Source: Clostridia bacterium
Lineage (GTDB): Bacteria > Acidobacteriota > Terriglobia > Terriglobales > Acidobacteriaceae
Length of the DNA stretch: 64,000 nt
NCBI GenBank assembly: GCA_035561135.1
Contig: DATMYA010000008.1
Location: 248,001 to 312,000 of the forward strand
Direction of reading: 5' to 3'
Shown here piece after piece: positions 8,989 through 17,528 of the stretch (position 1 is its first letter; each line of letters opens with the position of its first letter). Below the pieces are notes generated by a model. That model did not search any database. It was not told the DNA's origin and saw only the letters and a list, made by a program, of their open reading frames with translations. The position numbers and the translations under genes were made by a program.

Positions 8989-10163
8989 TGCGCACCCGAC
9001 ATCTGTACCAACGCCGAGCGAATCGCTTCTGCCTCTCGCTCCATTGTCCAGGGTTCTATGATTCTGGCCGACTCGGCACCCATGCGGCGTCGAAGTTCGC
9101 CATCTTCGGCCAAGCTTGTCAGCGCGAACGCCAGGCGGGCGGAGTCGCCCGCGGGAAAGATGAAACCGTTTTTTCCATGGTGCACCAGGTCGTCAACGCA
9201 ACCAACGCGGTCCGATGCGACGATCGGCAGGCCGCAGAGCATGGCTTCATTCACGACCAGGCCCCATTGTTCAGAAAGTGAAGGCAGCACGAGAATGTCA
9301 CTTGCGCGCATCCACTGTATGACTTCCGAGGTACTCAGTCTGCCAAGGTATCGCGCCTGCTCCGGCAAACGCGCGCAGAGCGCCTGTACTTCCTGCTGCA
9401 ATTCTCCGGCACCGGCAAACACCAGATTGGCGTGGCGGCACGCTCTGGTCAACACATCCGAAACATCCGCTAGCAGCCGAATTCCTTTCTGCGGAACAAA
9501 TCGTCCGACGTACAGGAATACCACCGCTTCCGGTGACAGCCCTTGCTCAGCTCTGAACACATCTCGTTGTTTGCCAGGGATGGACCGAAGTTTCTGCGTG
9601 TCGACCGTCATATGAGCTACATGAATTCGGTTTTCGGGCACACCGTAATGCCGGAAAAACTTTGCCTGCCGTGAGCCGCCCGGAAGGACAGCAGAGGGCC
9701 AGTTCAGCAGGATGGGATACAGAATCTCCTTCACTCGTTCCTTGTAGCCGGATCGAGTGGGCTGTAGTTGCGTATCCGACTCAACGGCGAACAGCACTCC
9801 GCGCAACTTCAGCGCAAGGATGGCACAGAGCGTGACCCAATGCCCCCAACCGGCCACATGCGCTACGGTGTAGCGTCCGGCGAGGATGTGCCTCAGAAGT
9901 CGCAACACGCGTGCGAACTGGCGCAACCGAAATACCGAGGAGTCGAGCAGCACGGTTATGTCCTGGACATCGGCGTCCTGTCCCCAAGGTTGTGATCCGT
10001 TGCGAAATGTGAAAACGACTTCCGCGTTGAGATCTGCGGCGCGTTGAAGATAGATCGCACGCGGCAGGACGTACGGAGTCGGTTCCAGCAGTAACACCAA
10101 TGTCAGCGTGCCCGGCTGTGCCGTGGGCCGCTCTTCCGGTTGTGTCTGAGCCGCAGCGATCAT
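8985..10163 (-). CDS. Glycosyltransferase family 4
   Basis: 392 residues from the ATG at 10163, five bases after the flippase stop. The open frame runs further upstream into the flippase gene, but that extension is not protein-like. The N-terminal half has LTLVLLLEPTPYVLPRAIYL and HVAGWGHWVTLCAIL. The C-terminal half has FLYVGRFVPQKGIRLLAD (the phosphate-binding loop region), LVFAGAGELQQE and LVLPSLSEQWGLVVNEAMLCG, a clean EX7E motif. Together these define GT4. Donor sugar is unknown. It ends by overlapping the next gene's ATG, so it is co-transcribed with the ligase-like gene. Confidence 0.87.
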   Translation of the reverse strand: MIAAAQTQPEERPTAQPGTLTLVLLLEPTPYVLPRAIYLQRAADLNAEVVFTFRNGSQPWGQDADVQDITVLLDSSVFRLRQFARVLRLLRHILAGRYTVAHVAGWGHWVTLCAILALKLRGVLFAVESDTQLQPTRSGYKERVKEILYPILLNWPSAVLPGGSRQAKFFRHYGVPENRIHVAHMTVDTQKLRSIPGKQRDVFRAEQGLSPEAVVFLYVGRFVPQKGIRLLADVSDVLTRACRHANLVFAGAGELQQEVQALCARLPEQARYLGRLSTSEVIQWMRASDILVLPSLSEQWGLVVNEAMLCGLPIVASDRVGCVDDLVHHGKNGFIFPAGDSARLAFALTSLAEDGELRRRMGAESARIIEPWTMEREAEAIRSALVQMSGAQ

Positions 10164-10168
10164 CGACG

Positions 10169-11590
10169 CTATGCCGCCTCGGCTGCGGGAGCAGGCTGCA
10201 ACTTTTTCCAAAGCGAACGCGCGGCAGCAAAGCCACCGCCGTAAACGAGACCACCGAGAGCGACCAGGAACAGCACGTTTAATTGCACATTGTGCCGTAT
10301 CAGTTGAATTGTGAATCCCATGGCAGTAGCCGCTGCAAGCGAGATGCAGATGGGCTGCAGCAGCCTGGGTCGTTCGAGATCGCGGGTAAAGTAGAACGCC
10401 ATTGCGGCAACTGCGAACTGGCTGACGATGGTCGTCCACACGGCGGCCAACGCTCCGAAGCGCGGCAGCAAGATGAGGTTGAGCAGAACGTTCGTGACTC
10501 CACCGGCGGCGACGGCGGCGAGATACTTTCGCTCGCGGTTGTGCGGGACCAGCCGCGAGCCGAACAGAACAGCCAAAGATGCCGAGATAAGGTTCAACAT
10601 GAGCCAGCGCAAAAGGCGTTCGGAGCCGGCAAACTTAGCGCCGAGAATAAATGCTGCGATGGGCTCTGCCAGCAGGCATCCGCCGATGGCCATGGGAATT
10701 GCGAGAGAAACGGTGGCGTTCGCCATCCATTGCACGTAACGGCGCTCGCGCTCCGCGTCGCGTCCGGCGGCGCCGGAGAGCAACGGATAAAACACCTGCG
10801 CTACCACTGGCAGAAACGACATGGAAATGCTCATGACGCGATAGCTCGCGGCATAAAGGCCAACCTCAGCCTCGGTTCGCATGTAGCGCAGCATCACCGT
10901 ATCGATCTGGTCGTAGAGCATGGACATCATGCTGGCCAGGCCGAGTGTAAAGCAGACGGGCAGAAATCTTCCCCACAATTCGGGAACGAAGCGCGGCAGG
11001 CCGACATGGAACTCGCGGCGAGCGCGTTGGAGCAGCAGCAGTGCGACGACGATTCCGGAAGAGATGCTGCCGAGCGGAAGCAACCAGGCATCCGATGGCT
11101 TACGCACGAAACCGAGCACAACGGCGGTGTATAGGCATTGCCCGGTAATACCCGCGACGGAGGTTCGCCACATACGCGAGTTCCCCAGAAAGAGCCACTG
11201 CAGGTCAACGGTGGCGATAAGGAAGTTAACTCCCGTGAGCAACAGCAGAGTGCGGGTGAGGCGATCTGGCGGCGCGAGTGTAAACGTAAACACGACGAGC
11301 AGCAGGTACGAACAGCACGTCAGCATCATGCGCGCGCCCATCAACTTCTGCGCTACGGCGCGCGCGGGATCTTCCGAGCGAGCGATCTCGCGCTGTCCGA
11401 AGGCGTTGAAGCCCGGCGCTGCGAGAAGGCCGAAAAAACCGGTGACAGCCAGAGCAAAACCAACCTTGCCGTAGCTCTCGGGGCCGAGCGCGCGCACTAC
11501 CCATGGAAATGTCACGAGTGGCAACAGCTTGCTCACAAGATCCATTACAAGCAGGGCTACGGAGTTGTTGATGATGCGCTTTGAATCCAT
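10169..11590 (-). CDS. Wzx-like oligosaccharide flippase (MOP superfamily)
   Basis: 473 residues with 12-14 hydrophobic segments, the normal size of the polysaccharide transport (PST) branch of the MOP superfamily. It starts RIINNSVALLVMDLVSKLLP, then FPWVVRALGPESYGKVGFA, which is the characteristic PST N-terminus, and has the mid-protein LYDQIDTVMLRYMRTEAEVGLYAASY motif region (given here in part: DQIDTVMLRYM). It should flip undecaprenyl-linked repeat units across the inner membrane. No good Shine-Dalgarno sequence precedes the ATG. With the downstream Wzy/ligase-like gene it defines the assembly machinery of this locus. Confidence 0.88.
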   Translation of the reverse strand: MDSKRIINNSVALLVMDLVSKLLPLVTFPWVVRALGPESYGKVGFALAVTGFFGLLAAPGFNAFGQREIARSEDPARAVAQKLMGARMMLTCCSYLLLVVFTFTLAPPDRLTRTLLLLTGVNFLIATVDLQWLFLGNSRMWRTSVAGITGQCLYTAVVLGFVRKPSDAWLLPLGSISSGIVVALLLLQRARREFHVGLPRFVPELWGRFLPVCFTLGLASMMSMLYDQIDTVMLRYMRTEAEVGLYAASYRVMSISMSFLPVVAQVFYPLLSGAAGRDAERERRYVQWMANATVSLAIPMAIGGCLLAEPIAAFILGAKFAGSERLLRWLMLNLISASLAVLFGSRLVPHNRERKYLAAVAAGGVTNVLLNLILLPRFGALAAVWTTIVSQFAVAAMAFYFTRDLERPRLLQPICISLAAATAMGFTIQLIRHNVQLNVLFLVALGGLVYGGGFAAARSLWKKLQPAPAAEAA

Positions 11591-11615
11591 ATAGAGGAAG
11601 TGAGGTTCGTGAGTG

Positions 11616-12269
11616 TCAGCTCTTGGCTCGCGCGGCGGTGGATCGACTTATGCGAGCCGGGACACCCATGGCAACCACAGCGTCAGGAATATCTTCCGTG
11701 ACCGTAGCGCCGGCACCGATAATGCAGCGCAAGCCGATTTTAGTGGACGGCTTGACGCTCGCCCCAGTGCCCAGCAGCGAAAGCGCACCGAGAGCTGCGC
11801 CGCCGGCCAGGGTTGAATGGGGCGCGACATGAGCGAAGTCGCCGACAACGGCATCATGCTCAACGACAGCGCCGGTGTTGATGATGGCTCCTCTGCCAAT
11901 GCTTGCGCCAGGGTTGACGATGGCGCCGGCCAGGATAGACGCTCCCTCACCAACGGTCGCCCAGCGCGAAACGACGGCGTTCGGGTGTATGACGGTTCTC
12001 AGCTGAAATCCGGCTGATGTGTAGGCCGACGCCAAACGCTGGCGCACCTCGTTGTCGCCGATGCCAAGCGCAATGGCGAAACTGGTTCGACTCTGCGAGG
12101 CTAGCCAGCCGTCGTCCCCGAGGATTGGGAAGTCGAGGACGCGAAGGCCCGCAAGGCTGGGTCCCGCCTCGATGAACCCGAGCATCTCGGCTCCCGCGCA
12201 AAACAACGCATCAGCGATGACTTTGCCGTGACCACCGGCACCGGAAATAACGACACGAAGGCCCATCAT
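11616..12269 (-). CDS. NeuD/PglD-type sugar O/N-acetyltransferase; candidate LegH
   Basis: 217 residues. The N-terminus is a small Rossmann-like domain (VVISGAGGHGKVIADAL), followed by a left-handed beta-helix of hexapeptide repeats from residue about 95 (NAVVSRWATVGEGASI, NTGAVVEHDAVVGDFAHVAP). The His in VVEHD is the usual catalytic base of PglD-like enzymes. Proteins of this family acetylate sialic acids (NeuD) or the 4-amino group of UDP/GDP-4-amino-6-deoxy sugars (PglD, LegH). Because all other legionaminic-acid steps are present and this is the only acetyltransferase of the right type nearby, the LegH role is the best inference. It lies directly downstream of the synthase gene on the same strand. 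Confidence 0.82.
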   Translation of the reverse strand: MMGLRVVISGAGGHGKVIADALFCAGAEMLGFIEAGPSLAGLRVLDFPILGDDGWLASQSRTSFAIALGIGDNEVRQRLASAYTSAGFQLRTVIHPNAVVSRWATVGEGASILAGAIVNPGASIGRGAIINTGAVVEHDAVVGDFAHVAPHSTLAGGAALGALSLLGTGASVKPSTKIGLRCIIGAGATVTEDIPDAVVAMGVPARISRSTAARAKS

Positions 12270-12417
12270 CTATGAAATCTGTTCCAAAGAATCAAACTAT
12301 TTGAAATTCAGAGCGCAACGATAACACACTGGTGATGAGTGCTCTGGCTTCTCCGACGATGACATTGAAGTTGCGTACGAGGGTTGACGGCGGCGCACGA
12401 AGCACGCCTTCCCTTCG

Positions 12418-13467
12418 CTATTCGAGATCGGACAAACTGATTAGCGCGTCGGCGTCAATGCTCCGTGCAGCTTTACGGCCAACTACGGACTCTAGCTCTT
12501 TCGGCGCCAGACCGGTCCCCGGCCGCTTGATCTCCAGCATGGAGCGCTCCAGCCGGGTACCGGCGGCGATAGCCTGGCGCGCAACGATGCTCCGGCGCGC
12601 GACGTCGCGTACGCCGCACTCAGAGGGCGTCGGACGCTTGATGCCGTCACCCAGCGACGCTTCGACCGTACGGATGGCCTGGACCATTTGCGCAAGTTCC
12701 TGCGGATCGAGCGACATGCGATGGTCCGGGCCGGGTAGTTCCCTGTTGATCGTGAAATGCTTCTCGATGATCGCCGCGCTGCGCGCGACGGCGGCAACAG
12801 CCAACTCGATTCCGCGCGTGTGATCAGAAAAACCCACAGGTACGCCGAAGGCGGAGCGCAAGGTATCGAGCGCGCGCAGGTTGACCGCCGCGGGATCGGC
12901 GGGATAACCGGAGACACAGTGCAGCAGCGCAAGCTCCGGGCAGCCGCCGTCGTTCAGCGTTCGCACGGCGACTTCGACTTCGCTGAGATAGGCCATCCCC
13001 GTCGAGAGAATGACGGGACGGTGCGTCGCACCTATACATTCAAGCAGAGGCAAGTTGGTCAGTTCGCCGGACCCGACTTTAAATGCCGGCACACCTAGTT
13101 GATGGAGCAGCGCAACGCTCTCCTCGTCAAATGGAGTGGAAAGGAAAAGTATTCGGGCTGAGTCGGCGTAGTCGCGCAACTCGCCGGTCTGCTCAGGCGA
13201 GAGTGCGAGCCGCCGCAACATCTCGAGCTGCGACTCTGCCTGGCCCGTGGTCTCCCGCTGATAATCCGCCTTCGGCGCTTGCGACGAAACGAGGCGCTCC
13301 GGAGTGAAGGTCTGAAACTTCACGCAATCCGCGCCTGCGAGTCGAGCGGCGTCGATGAGTTTGCGCGCAAGGCCAAGGTCAGCGTTGTGATTAACGCCTG
13401 CCTCGGCGATTACAAAGGTGGGCTGCCCCTCCCCGATGATACGTCCAACGATCGATACATTCTTCAT
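12418..13467 (-). CDS. legI: N-acetylneuraminate/legionaminate synthase (NeuB/LegI family)
   Basis: 349 residues from ATG 13467 (MKNVSIVGRIIGEGQPTFVI). The open frame extends 31 codons upstream but homology-like sequence begins here. Domain 1 is the NeuB TIM barrel: IAEAGVNHNADLGLA near the N-terminus, CVKFQTFTPERL, PAFKVGSGELTNLPLLE, PVILSTGMA, LLHCVSGYPA, GFSDHTRGIELAVAAVA and IIEKHFTINRELPGPDH. Domain 2, about residues 285-349, is the SAF/antifreeze-like domain (RRSIVARQAIAAGTRL). The enzyme condenses phosphoenolpyruvate with a 6-carbon diacetamido or N-acetylmannosamine sugar to a nonulosonic acid. Pathway neighbours favour the legionaminate version. Confidence 0.88.
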   Translation of the reverse strand: MKNVSIVGRIIGEGQPTFVIAEAGVNHNADLGLARKLIDAARLAGADCVKFQTFTPERLVSSQAPKADYQRETTGQAESQLEMLRRLALSPEQTGELRDYADSARILFLSTPFDEESVALLHQLGVPAFKVGSGELTNLPLLECIGATHRPVILSTGMAYLSEVEVAVRTLNDGGCPELALLHCVSGYPADPAAVNLRALDTLRSAFGVPVGFSDHTRGIELAVAAVARSAAIIEKHFTINRELPGPDHRMSLDPQELAQMVQAIRTVEASLGDGIKRPTPSECGVRDVARRSIVARQAIAAGTRLERSMLEIKRPGTGLAPKELESVVGRKAARSIDADALISLSDLE

Positions 13468-13593
13468 GTTTATGAGTGCGAGCTCTATGCAAGCGTGTGC
13501 AGCCTCAGTTGCAATTGGACTCTCGCTATCGTACTCGCGCGACACGGCGTTTTGCACCACGCGGTTTCTGTCGCGGCGATTCTTGCGGCAGTG

Positions 13594-14697
13594 TTACGAC
13601 AGCAATGAGATGACCTGCTCTTCCCAGCGCGGCGCAACCTGGTCCCAGTCCCATTCCCGAGCCATGCTGGCTCCGTGGCTACCGAGTTCTCTGCTCCGCT
13701 CGGGATTCGAGATGACTTCACCGACCCGCGCGCACATCTGCTCGTCATCCCACACCACGTAGCCGTTGACACCATCGACAACGGATGGCGCTTCGTAGAA
13801 TCCGAAGGCGACGATCGGAAGTCCACAGGCCGCCGCTTCCTGCATCACCTTGGGGACACCTTCCGCGAATGAGGTCATGGCGAAAAGATCCGCGCGACGG
13901 AACTCGTCGGCAAGTTGCGCAGGGGTTCGCAGCCCAGCGAAAGTCACATTCACGATGCCGCGTTCGGCGGCGTGCGCTCGACATAGCTCAACGTCAGGGC
14001 CGCTGCCGAACCAGACAAAATCAGCTTGCGGAAACTGCGCGGCAAGTTCAATAAACGCGAGTGGCCGTTTTCTCGACTTGATCGTACCCGCAGAGACGAT
14101 TCGACGCCGCTCACCCGACTTACGCCCACGCGAATGAAAGATGGTGCCGTCGATGCCCAGAGGAACAGTTACGAACTTGTCGCCATATAACAAGGTCCCC
14201 ATCTTCTGCAGGAACGGGCTTATGGCAACGATGAGGTCGGCGCGCGCAAGGATACGCTGGATTCGCTCGACCACGGGACGCGGGTGTCTCTCACAAATGA
14301 CTACGTGACCAACAGCCTTGGTCAATTCGCGCTCACGCTGCTCATCGCCCACCAGACCTTCCAGTGTCGCGATGACAGGGACGCGACGCGAACAGAAGGA
14401 ACGAAGTGCCAGTCCGGCGGCGTCGAACCATTCAGGGCCCGGATAGAAAATCGCATCTGCATCGCGCTTGTAGAAGCGGGCGAGGTCGAACCGCCATAAG
14501 CGCCGGTGCCAGAGTTTGTGCAGAGAGACGTTCGGTGACCGCTCGACCGCCGAATCGGGTGCGCCATAGTGAACGGCAGACCATCGCAGGCCGGGGCAGG
14601 AGAAACGTGAAAGCATCGCCTTGGCATTCAGGTTCTGCGCATTGACGTTCGCGGAATCCATGAAGCGCGGCACCAGAACCGTTCGCTCGCGATTCAC
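13594..14697 (-). CDS. Glycosyltransferase family 4
   Basis: 367 residues. The start is GTG at 14697-14695, overlapping the upstream stop (GTGA), with a GGAGG Shine-Dalgarno just inside the upstream gene. The C-terminal domain carries RRIVSAGTIKSRKRPLAFIE, FVWFGSGPDVELC, LFAMTSFAEGVPKVMQEAAACG (EX7E motif) and IVAFGFYEAPSVV. This places it in GT4. It is the gene immediately downstream of the unassigned GT-B-like gene and upstream of the synthase, so it probably acts on the nonulosonate-containing glycan. Sugar specificity is unknown. Confidence 0.85.
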   Translation of the reverse strand: MNRERTVLVPRFMDSANVNAQNLNAKAMLSRFSCPGLRWSAVHYGAPDSAVERSPNVSLHKLWHRRLWRFDLARFYKRDADAIFYPGPEWFDAAGLALRSFCSRRVPVIATLEGLVGDEQRERELTKAVGHVVICERHPRPVVERIQRILARADLIVAISPFLQKMGTLLYGDKFVTVPLGIDGTIFHSRGRKSGERRRIVSAGTIKSRKRPLAFIELAAQFPQADFVWFGSGPDVELCRAHAAERGIVNVTFAGLRTPAQLADEFRRADLFAMTSFAEGVPKVMQEAAACGLPIVAFGFYEAPSVVDGVNGYVVWDDEQMCARVGEVISNPERSRELGSHGASMAREWDWDQVAPRWEEQVISLLS

Positions 14698-16379
14698 TTG
14701 GCCTCCGTGACCGGAGACCGTTGCAACAGGCTGCGAACCTTGGCGGCGATTTCATCGCCTGACGTATTCCACAAGAAAAGCTCCAAGTCCTCCGCTTTGT
14801 AGGGCAACTGGCCTGCCGCGCCCTGCTCAACGAGTTCGGACAGGTGCGCGAGATCGTCAGCGAAATTGAAGATGCGTTCCTCTTTGTAGTGCGCCTTATA
14901 TGGGAACTCGTGCCAATCGAAGCTGACGATGGGGACGCCAAGACGCAGGCAGTCGAGAAAGACGGTCGAGAAGAATAGTACGGCGACGGCGGAGGACTTG
15001 AGCGCGTCGTCCAGGCCAGGGCCCTGCGAATAGATCACTTCCGGCGCAACCCCAAGTTCCGAGCACAGCTCTCCAACGAGCTTGCGATACGAGCCGACGC
15101 TCTCCATCGGGTGCACGCGGACGACGAAGCATCTATGCAGGCGCGCAGAGATGGCGAGCAACGTGCCAATGATCTCGCGAAGTTCGCCTTCGTGGTAAAG
15201 CGGCAGTACGTGGAGCGGAGCAGAAATAAAGATGATGTCGCGACCGGTGCTTCTGGGAGGCGGCACCGAGACAGAAGCAGGGATGTTGAGCACGACAGAA
15301 CGTTCTTTCAAAGATGGGTTCAGCAGTTGCTGGAAGAACTGCCCACGAACGAACGAAGTATCAACCGGTTGGTCGGCAAAGCGTAGATCGAACGCCATGA
15401 CGCCATGCTGCAATAACACGGTGGGTATACGGCGCTCGCGCGCTTGCAGCAGCAGCGGTCGTTGCCATGCGGGGTTGCCGACAAAAAGAATTTCAGGACG
15501 GGTGGCCTCGAGCATCCGACGCGCAGCACGAGTGTCCATCATGTACAACGGAAGTAGTCGCCGGAGGAAATAGGCGTACGCAGGCGAACGCAGAAGGATG
15601 TCTCGCGCCTGCAATTCCATGCCACTCAGCGGCAGCGTGCCCAACGCTCGCGTGATCTCCGCAGCATGAGTCTTCACCTGCGATGCATTGGGCAGATCCC
15701 AAAAACGCAGAAATGAGTGAATGCTAATGCCGGGCTTGCCTGCTTCTCTGAGCTTGCGGCCAGCGGTAGTCGGATCATTGAAAACGTATTGTAGCGGCAT
15801 GCCGAGGTGGCCATCGTAGGCGATGCCGATACCTGTGTCGTTGTATGACGTGTTATAGAACCAGGCCCCTCCCGGACGGAAAGAGTTGAGCAACTTCCCG
15901 GGCAAGGCTTCCACGAATCGGGAGGAACACGGCATCATGCGGCGCGCGGCAAGACGCATGAGGCGAGGAATGGCGCGAAAGCCATCGCTCGAAAACTGTT
16001 TCTGCACTTTGGCATGCAGACTGGAGTGCGAGATATGCTCGCGCTCAATACTGTATGTACTACCGGTGACAGCCTGAGTGGCGGCAAGCCGTTCGTGCGA
16101 GCCGCCCATTAAACGGCATACCTGATAGCCGCCATTGGTGATCCAGGCATCAAGGCGCACGTTCTGGAAGATGGCGATGAGTTGCAGCAGTAGCCCTTCT
16201 TCCCAGATGTTTAGTTGTGGAACACCCTCGAACGCGGGTGCCACAGACAAGAGCCTGCGGGACAGGCCAAAGGCGAAGTTTTCCGCATCTGTCTGCGAGC
16301 CGAGGACTTCACCCACTGAGAACACTTGCGAGAAGGGGCGGCAGAGCCAACTGTCGGGCGCATTCAAACAGCAGCGCAA
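14694..16379 (-). CDS. Unassigned GT-B-like surface-carbohydrate protein; possible nonulosonate transferase
   Basis: 561 residues from a TTG at 16379; the frame is open back to 16493, with no ATG or GTG near the proper N-terminus. I cannot name the family with certainty. The C-terminal half looks like a GT-B nucleotide-binding domain: PTVLLQHGVMAFD, IIFISAPLHVLP, VVRVHPMES (His423-Pro424) and ALKSSAVAVLFFSTVFLD (Ser462-Ser463), then GVPIVSFDW. An HP motif followed by an SS/ST motif is typical of bacterial sialyltransferases of families GT38, GT52 and GT80, and the surrounding genes make a CMP-nonulosonate, so transfer of that sugar is an attractive but unproven role. It could equally be a CDP-glycerol- or Kdo-transferase relative. 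The 5' end may be frameshifted (see finding). Confidence 0.6.
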   Translation of the reverse strand: MRCCLNAPDSWLCRPFSQVFSVGEVLGSQTDAENFAFGLSRRLLSVAPAFEGVPQLNIWEEGLLLQLIAIFQNVRLDAWITNGGYQVCRLMGGSHERLAATQAVTGSTYSIEREHISHSSLHAKVQKQFSSDGFRAIPRLMRLAARRMMPCSSRFVEALPGKLLNSFRPGGAWFYNTSYNDTGIGIAYDGHLGMPLQYVFNDPTTAGRKLREAGKPGISIHSFLRFWDLPNASQVKTHAAEITRALGTLPLSGMELQARDILLRSPAYAYFLRRLLPLYMMDTRAARRMLEATRPEILFVGNPAWQRPLLLQARERRIPTVLLQHGVMAFDLRFADQPVDTSFVRGQFFQQLLNPSLKERSVVLNIPASVSVPPPRSTGRDIIFISAPLHVLPLYHEGELREIIGTLLAISARLHRCFVVRVHPMESVGSYRKLVGELCSELGVAPEVIYSQGPGLDDALKSSAVAVLFFSTVFLDCLRLGVPIVSFDWHEFPYKAHYKEERIFNFADDLAHLSELVEQGAAGQLPYKAEDLELFLWNTSGDEIAAKVRSLLQRSPVTEAK

Positions 16380-16517
16380 CGTCGCCGTCCGCCGGACGGA
16401 GTTCGCTTTCTCGCGAGTAGATTGAAACGGTGGCTGACGACATCTAGCGATCCGATTTCTTCTGACAAACTGAGATCGCCACCGGATCCCCGATTAAACT
16501 CCGCACGATGTACACGG

Positions 16518-17273
16518 TCATCGGGGTTCATCCCGCTGCAACCATGGAAGGCGGAGCTTGCCTTGCGCAATGAGAAACTCGCCCCACAGTAGGTCGTGCG
16601 GAGTGTCGATATCGACGGCGCATTCCGGCGGGACACTGAGCATCTTATGAGGGGCTGCGTCCCAGTTCGAGTTCACGCTGAAAACGAAATCGCGCCGCCA
16701 CAAATACAGCACGCCGTTGATGCGGAAAACTTTGGGCGCATCCTGGCGTCGGGCATACGTTTGTCCGTCGGGGAATGCCTTGTGCATGTAGCCGGCACGC
16801 TCCTCCACACACACTGAACGTGGATTGAACGGCGGTTCAGAAACGGCAATAACGCCCATTGCGTTCCGGTTCGCGGCAAGGATTTCGAGCGCTTTCGCAA
16901 CGTCGGAGATTTCTCTAGCAGGGTTCGTCGGCTGGAGCAGAAGTACGGAACCGTAGGTTACTCCGCTCCGTTGCTCCATTTCGCGAAGCGCGTGCTGGAG
17001 CACAGGCCATATCGGCGTCTCATCCCGTGCCAGGTCGGCAGGGCGCATGAACGGAACTTTGCCGCCGGCCCGGCGAGCTACCTCCGCAATCTCTTCGCTA
17101 TCGGTTGTGACGATGCACTCGTCAACTTCGGGTGTCATCTGCGCCATTCGGATGCTGTGAGCAATGAGCGGCAGACCCGCGAACGGGTGTGTGTTCTTTC
17201 CCGGAAATCCTGTTGATCCTCCGCGCGCCGGAATTATAGCCAGCAGAGGTCTCAGACAAACGGTGTTCTCCAA
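16518..17273 (-). CDS. legF: CMP-nonulosonate cytidylyltransferase (NeuA/LegF family)
   Basis: 251 residues if translation starts at TTG 17273, which has GGGAGA 9 bases upstream. The frame is open to 17417 with ATGs, but that extension has no family features. The cytidylyltransferase opening is clear: LLAIIPARGGSTGFPGKN, including the CTP-binding ARGGS-GFPGKN loop. Further motifs: IVTTDSEEIAEVAR, LLLQPTNPAR and RINGVLYLWRRDF, then the metal-site VDIDTPHDL. The enzyme activates a nonulosonic acid with CTP to CMP-sugar for glycosyltransfer. It is divergently oriented to the NeuC-type gene across a 255-base region that must hold both promoters; I see no convincing -35/-10 pair there. Confidence 0.85.
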   Translation of the reverse strand: MENTVCLRPLLAIIPARGGSTGFPGKNTHPFAGLPLIAHSIRMAQMTPEVDECIVTTDSEEIAEVARRAGGKVPFMRPADLARDETPIWPVLQHALREMEQRSGVTYGSVLLLQPTNPAREISDVAKALEILAANRNAMGVIAVSEPPFNPRSVCVEERAGYMHKAFPDGQTYARRQDAPKVFRINGVLYLWRRDFVFSVNSNWDAAPHKMLSVPPECAVDIDTPHDLLWGEFLIAQGKLRLPWLQRDEPR

Positions 17274-17528
17274 TCCTGAATCTCCCGGGAGAAGTAGGTA
17301 CAGCATCCGCAGCATGGCGACAGTCGCGTTTGTGTTGCCGTGCTGTTGGCGAACATTGTATCGGACGAGCAGATGTCCGATGCCGACGTTAGTGAGAGCA
17401 GATCGGCGGGAAAGCACTCAGTGTAGAATTTCGCAGACACTGAATCATTACAACCCTTCGCCAGATGACGCGCGTGCTCGCGTTGCAAAGCGTGCTGTGT
17501 CAGACAGGCGGGGAGCCTTAGGGCAGAG

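Noticed and set aside
8985..10439. Extended start of the GT4 gene inside the flippase gene
   Set aside because: The first 92 codons overlap the flippase gene by about 270 bases and are not GT-like; the ATG at 10163 follows the flippase stop and gives a standard GT4 N-terminus.
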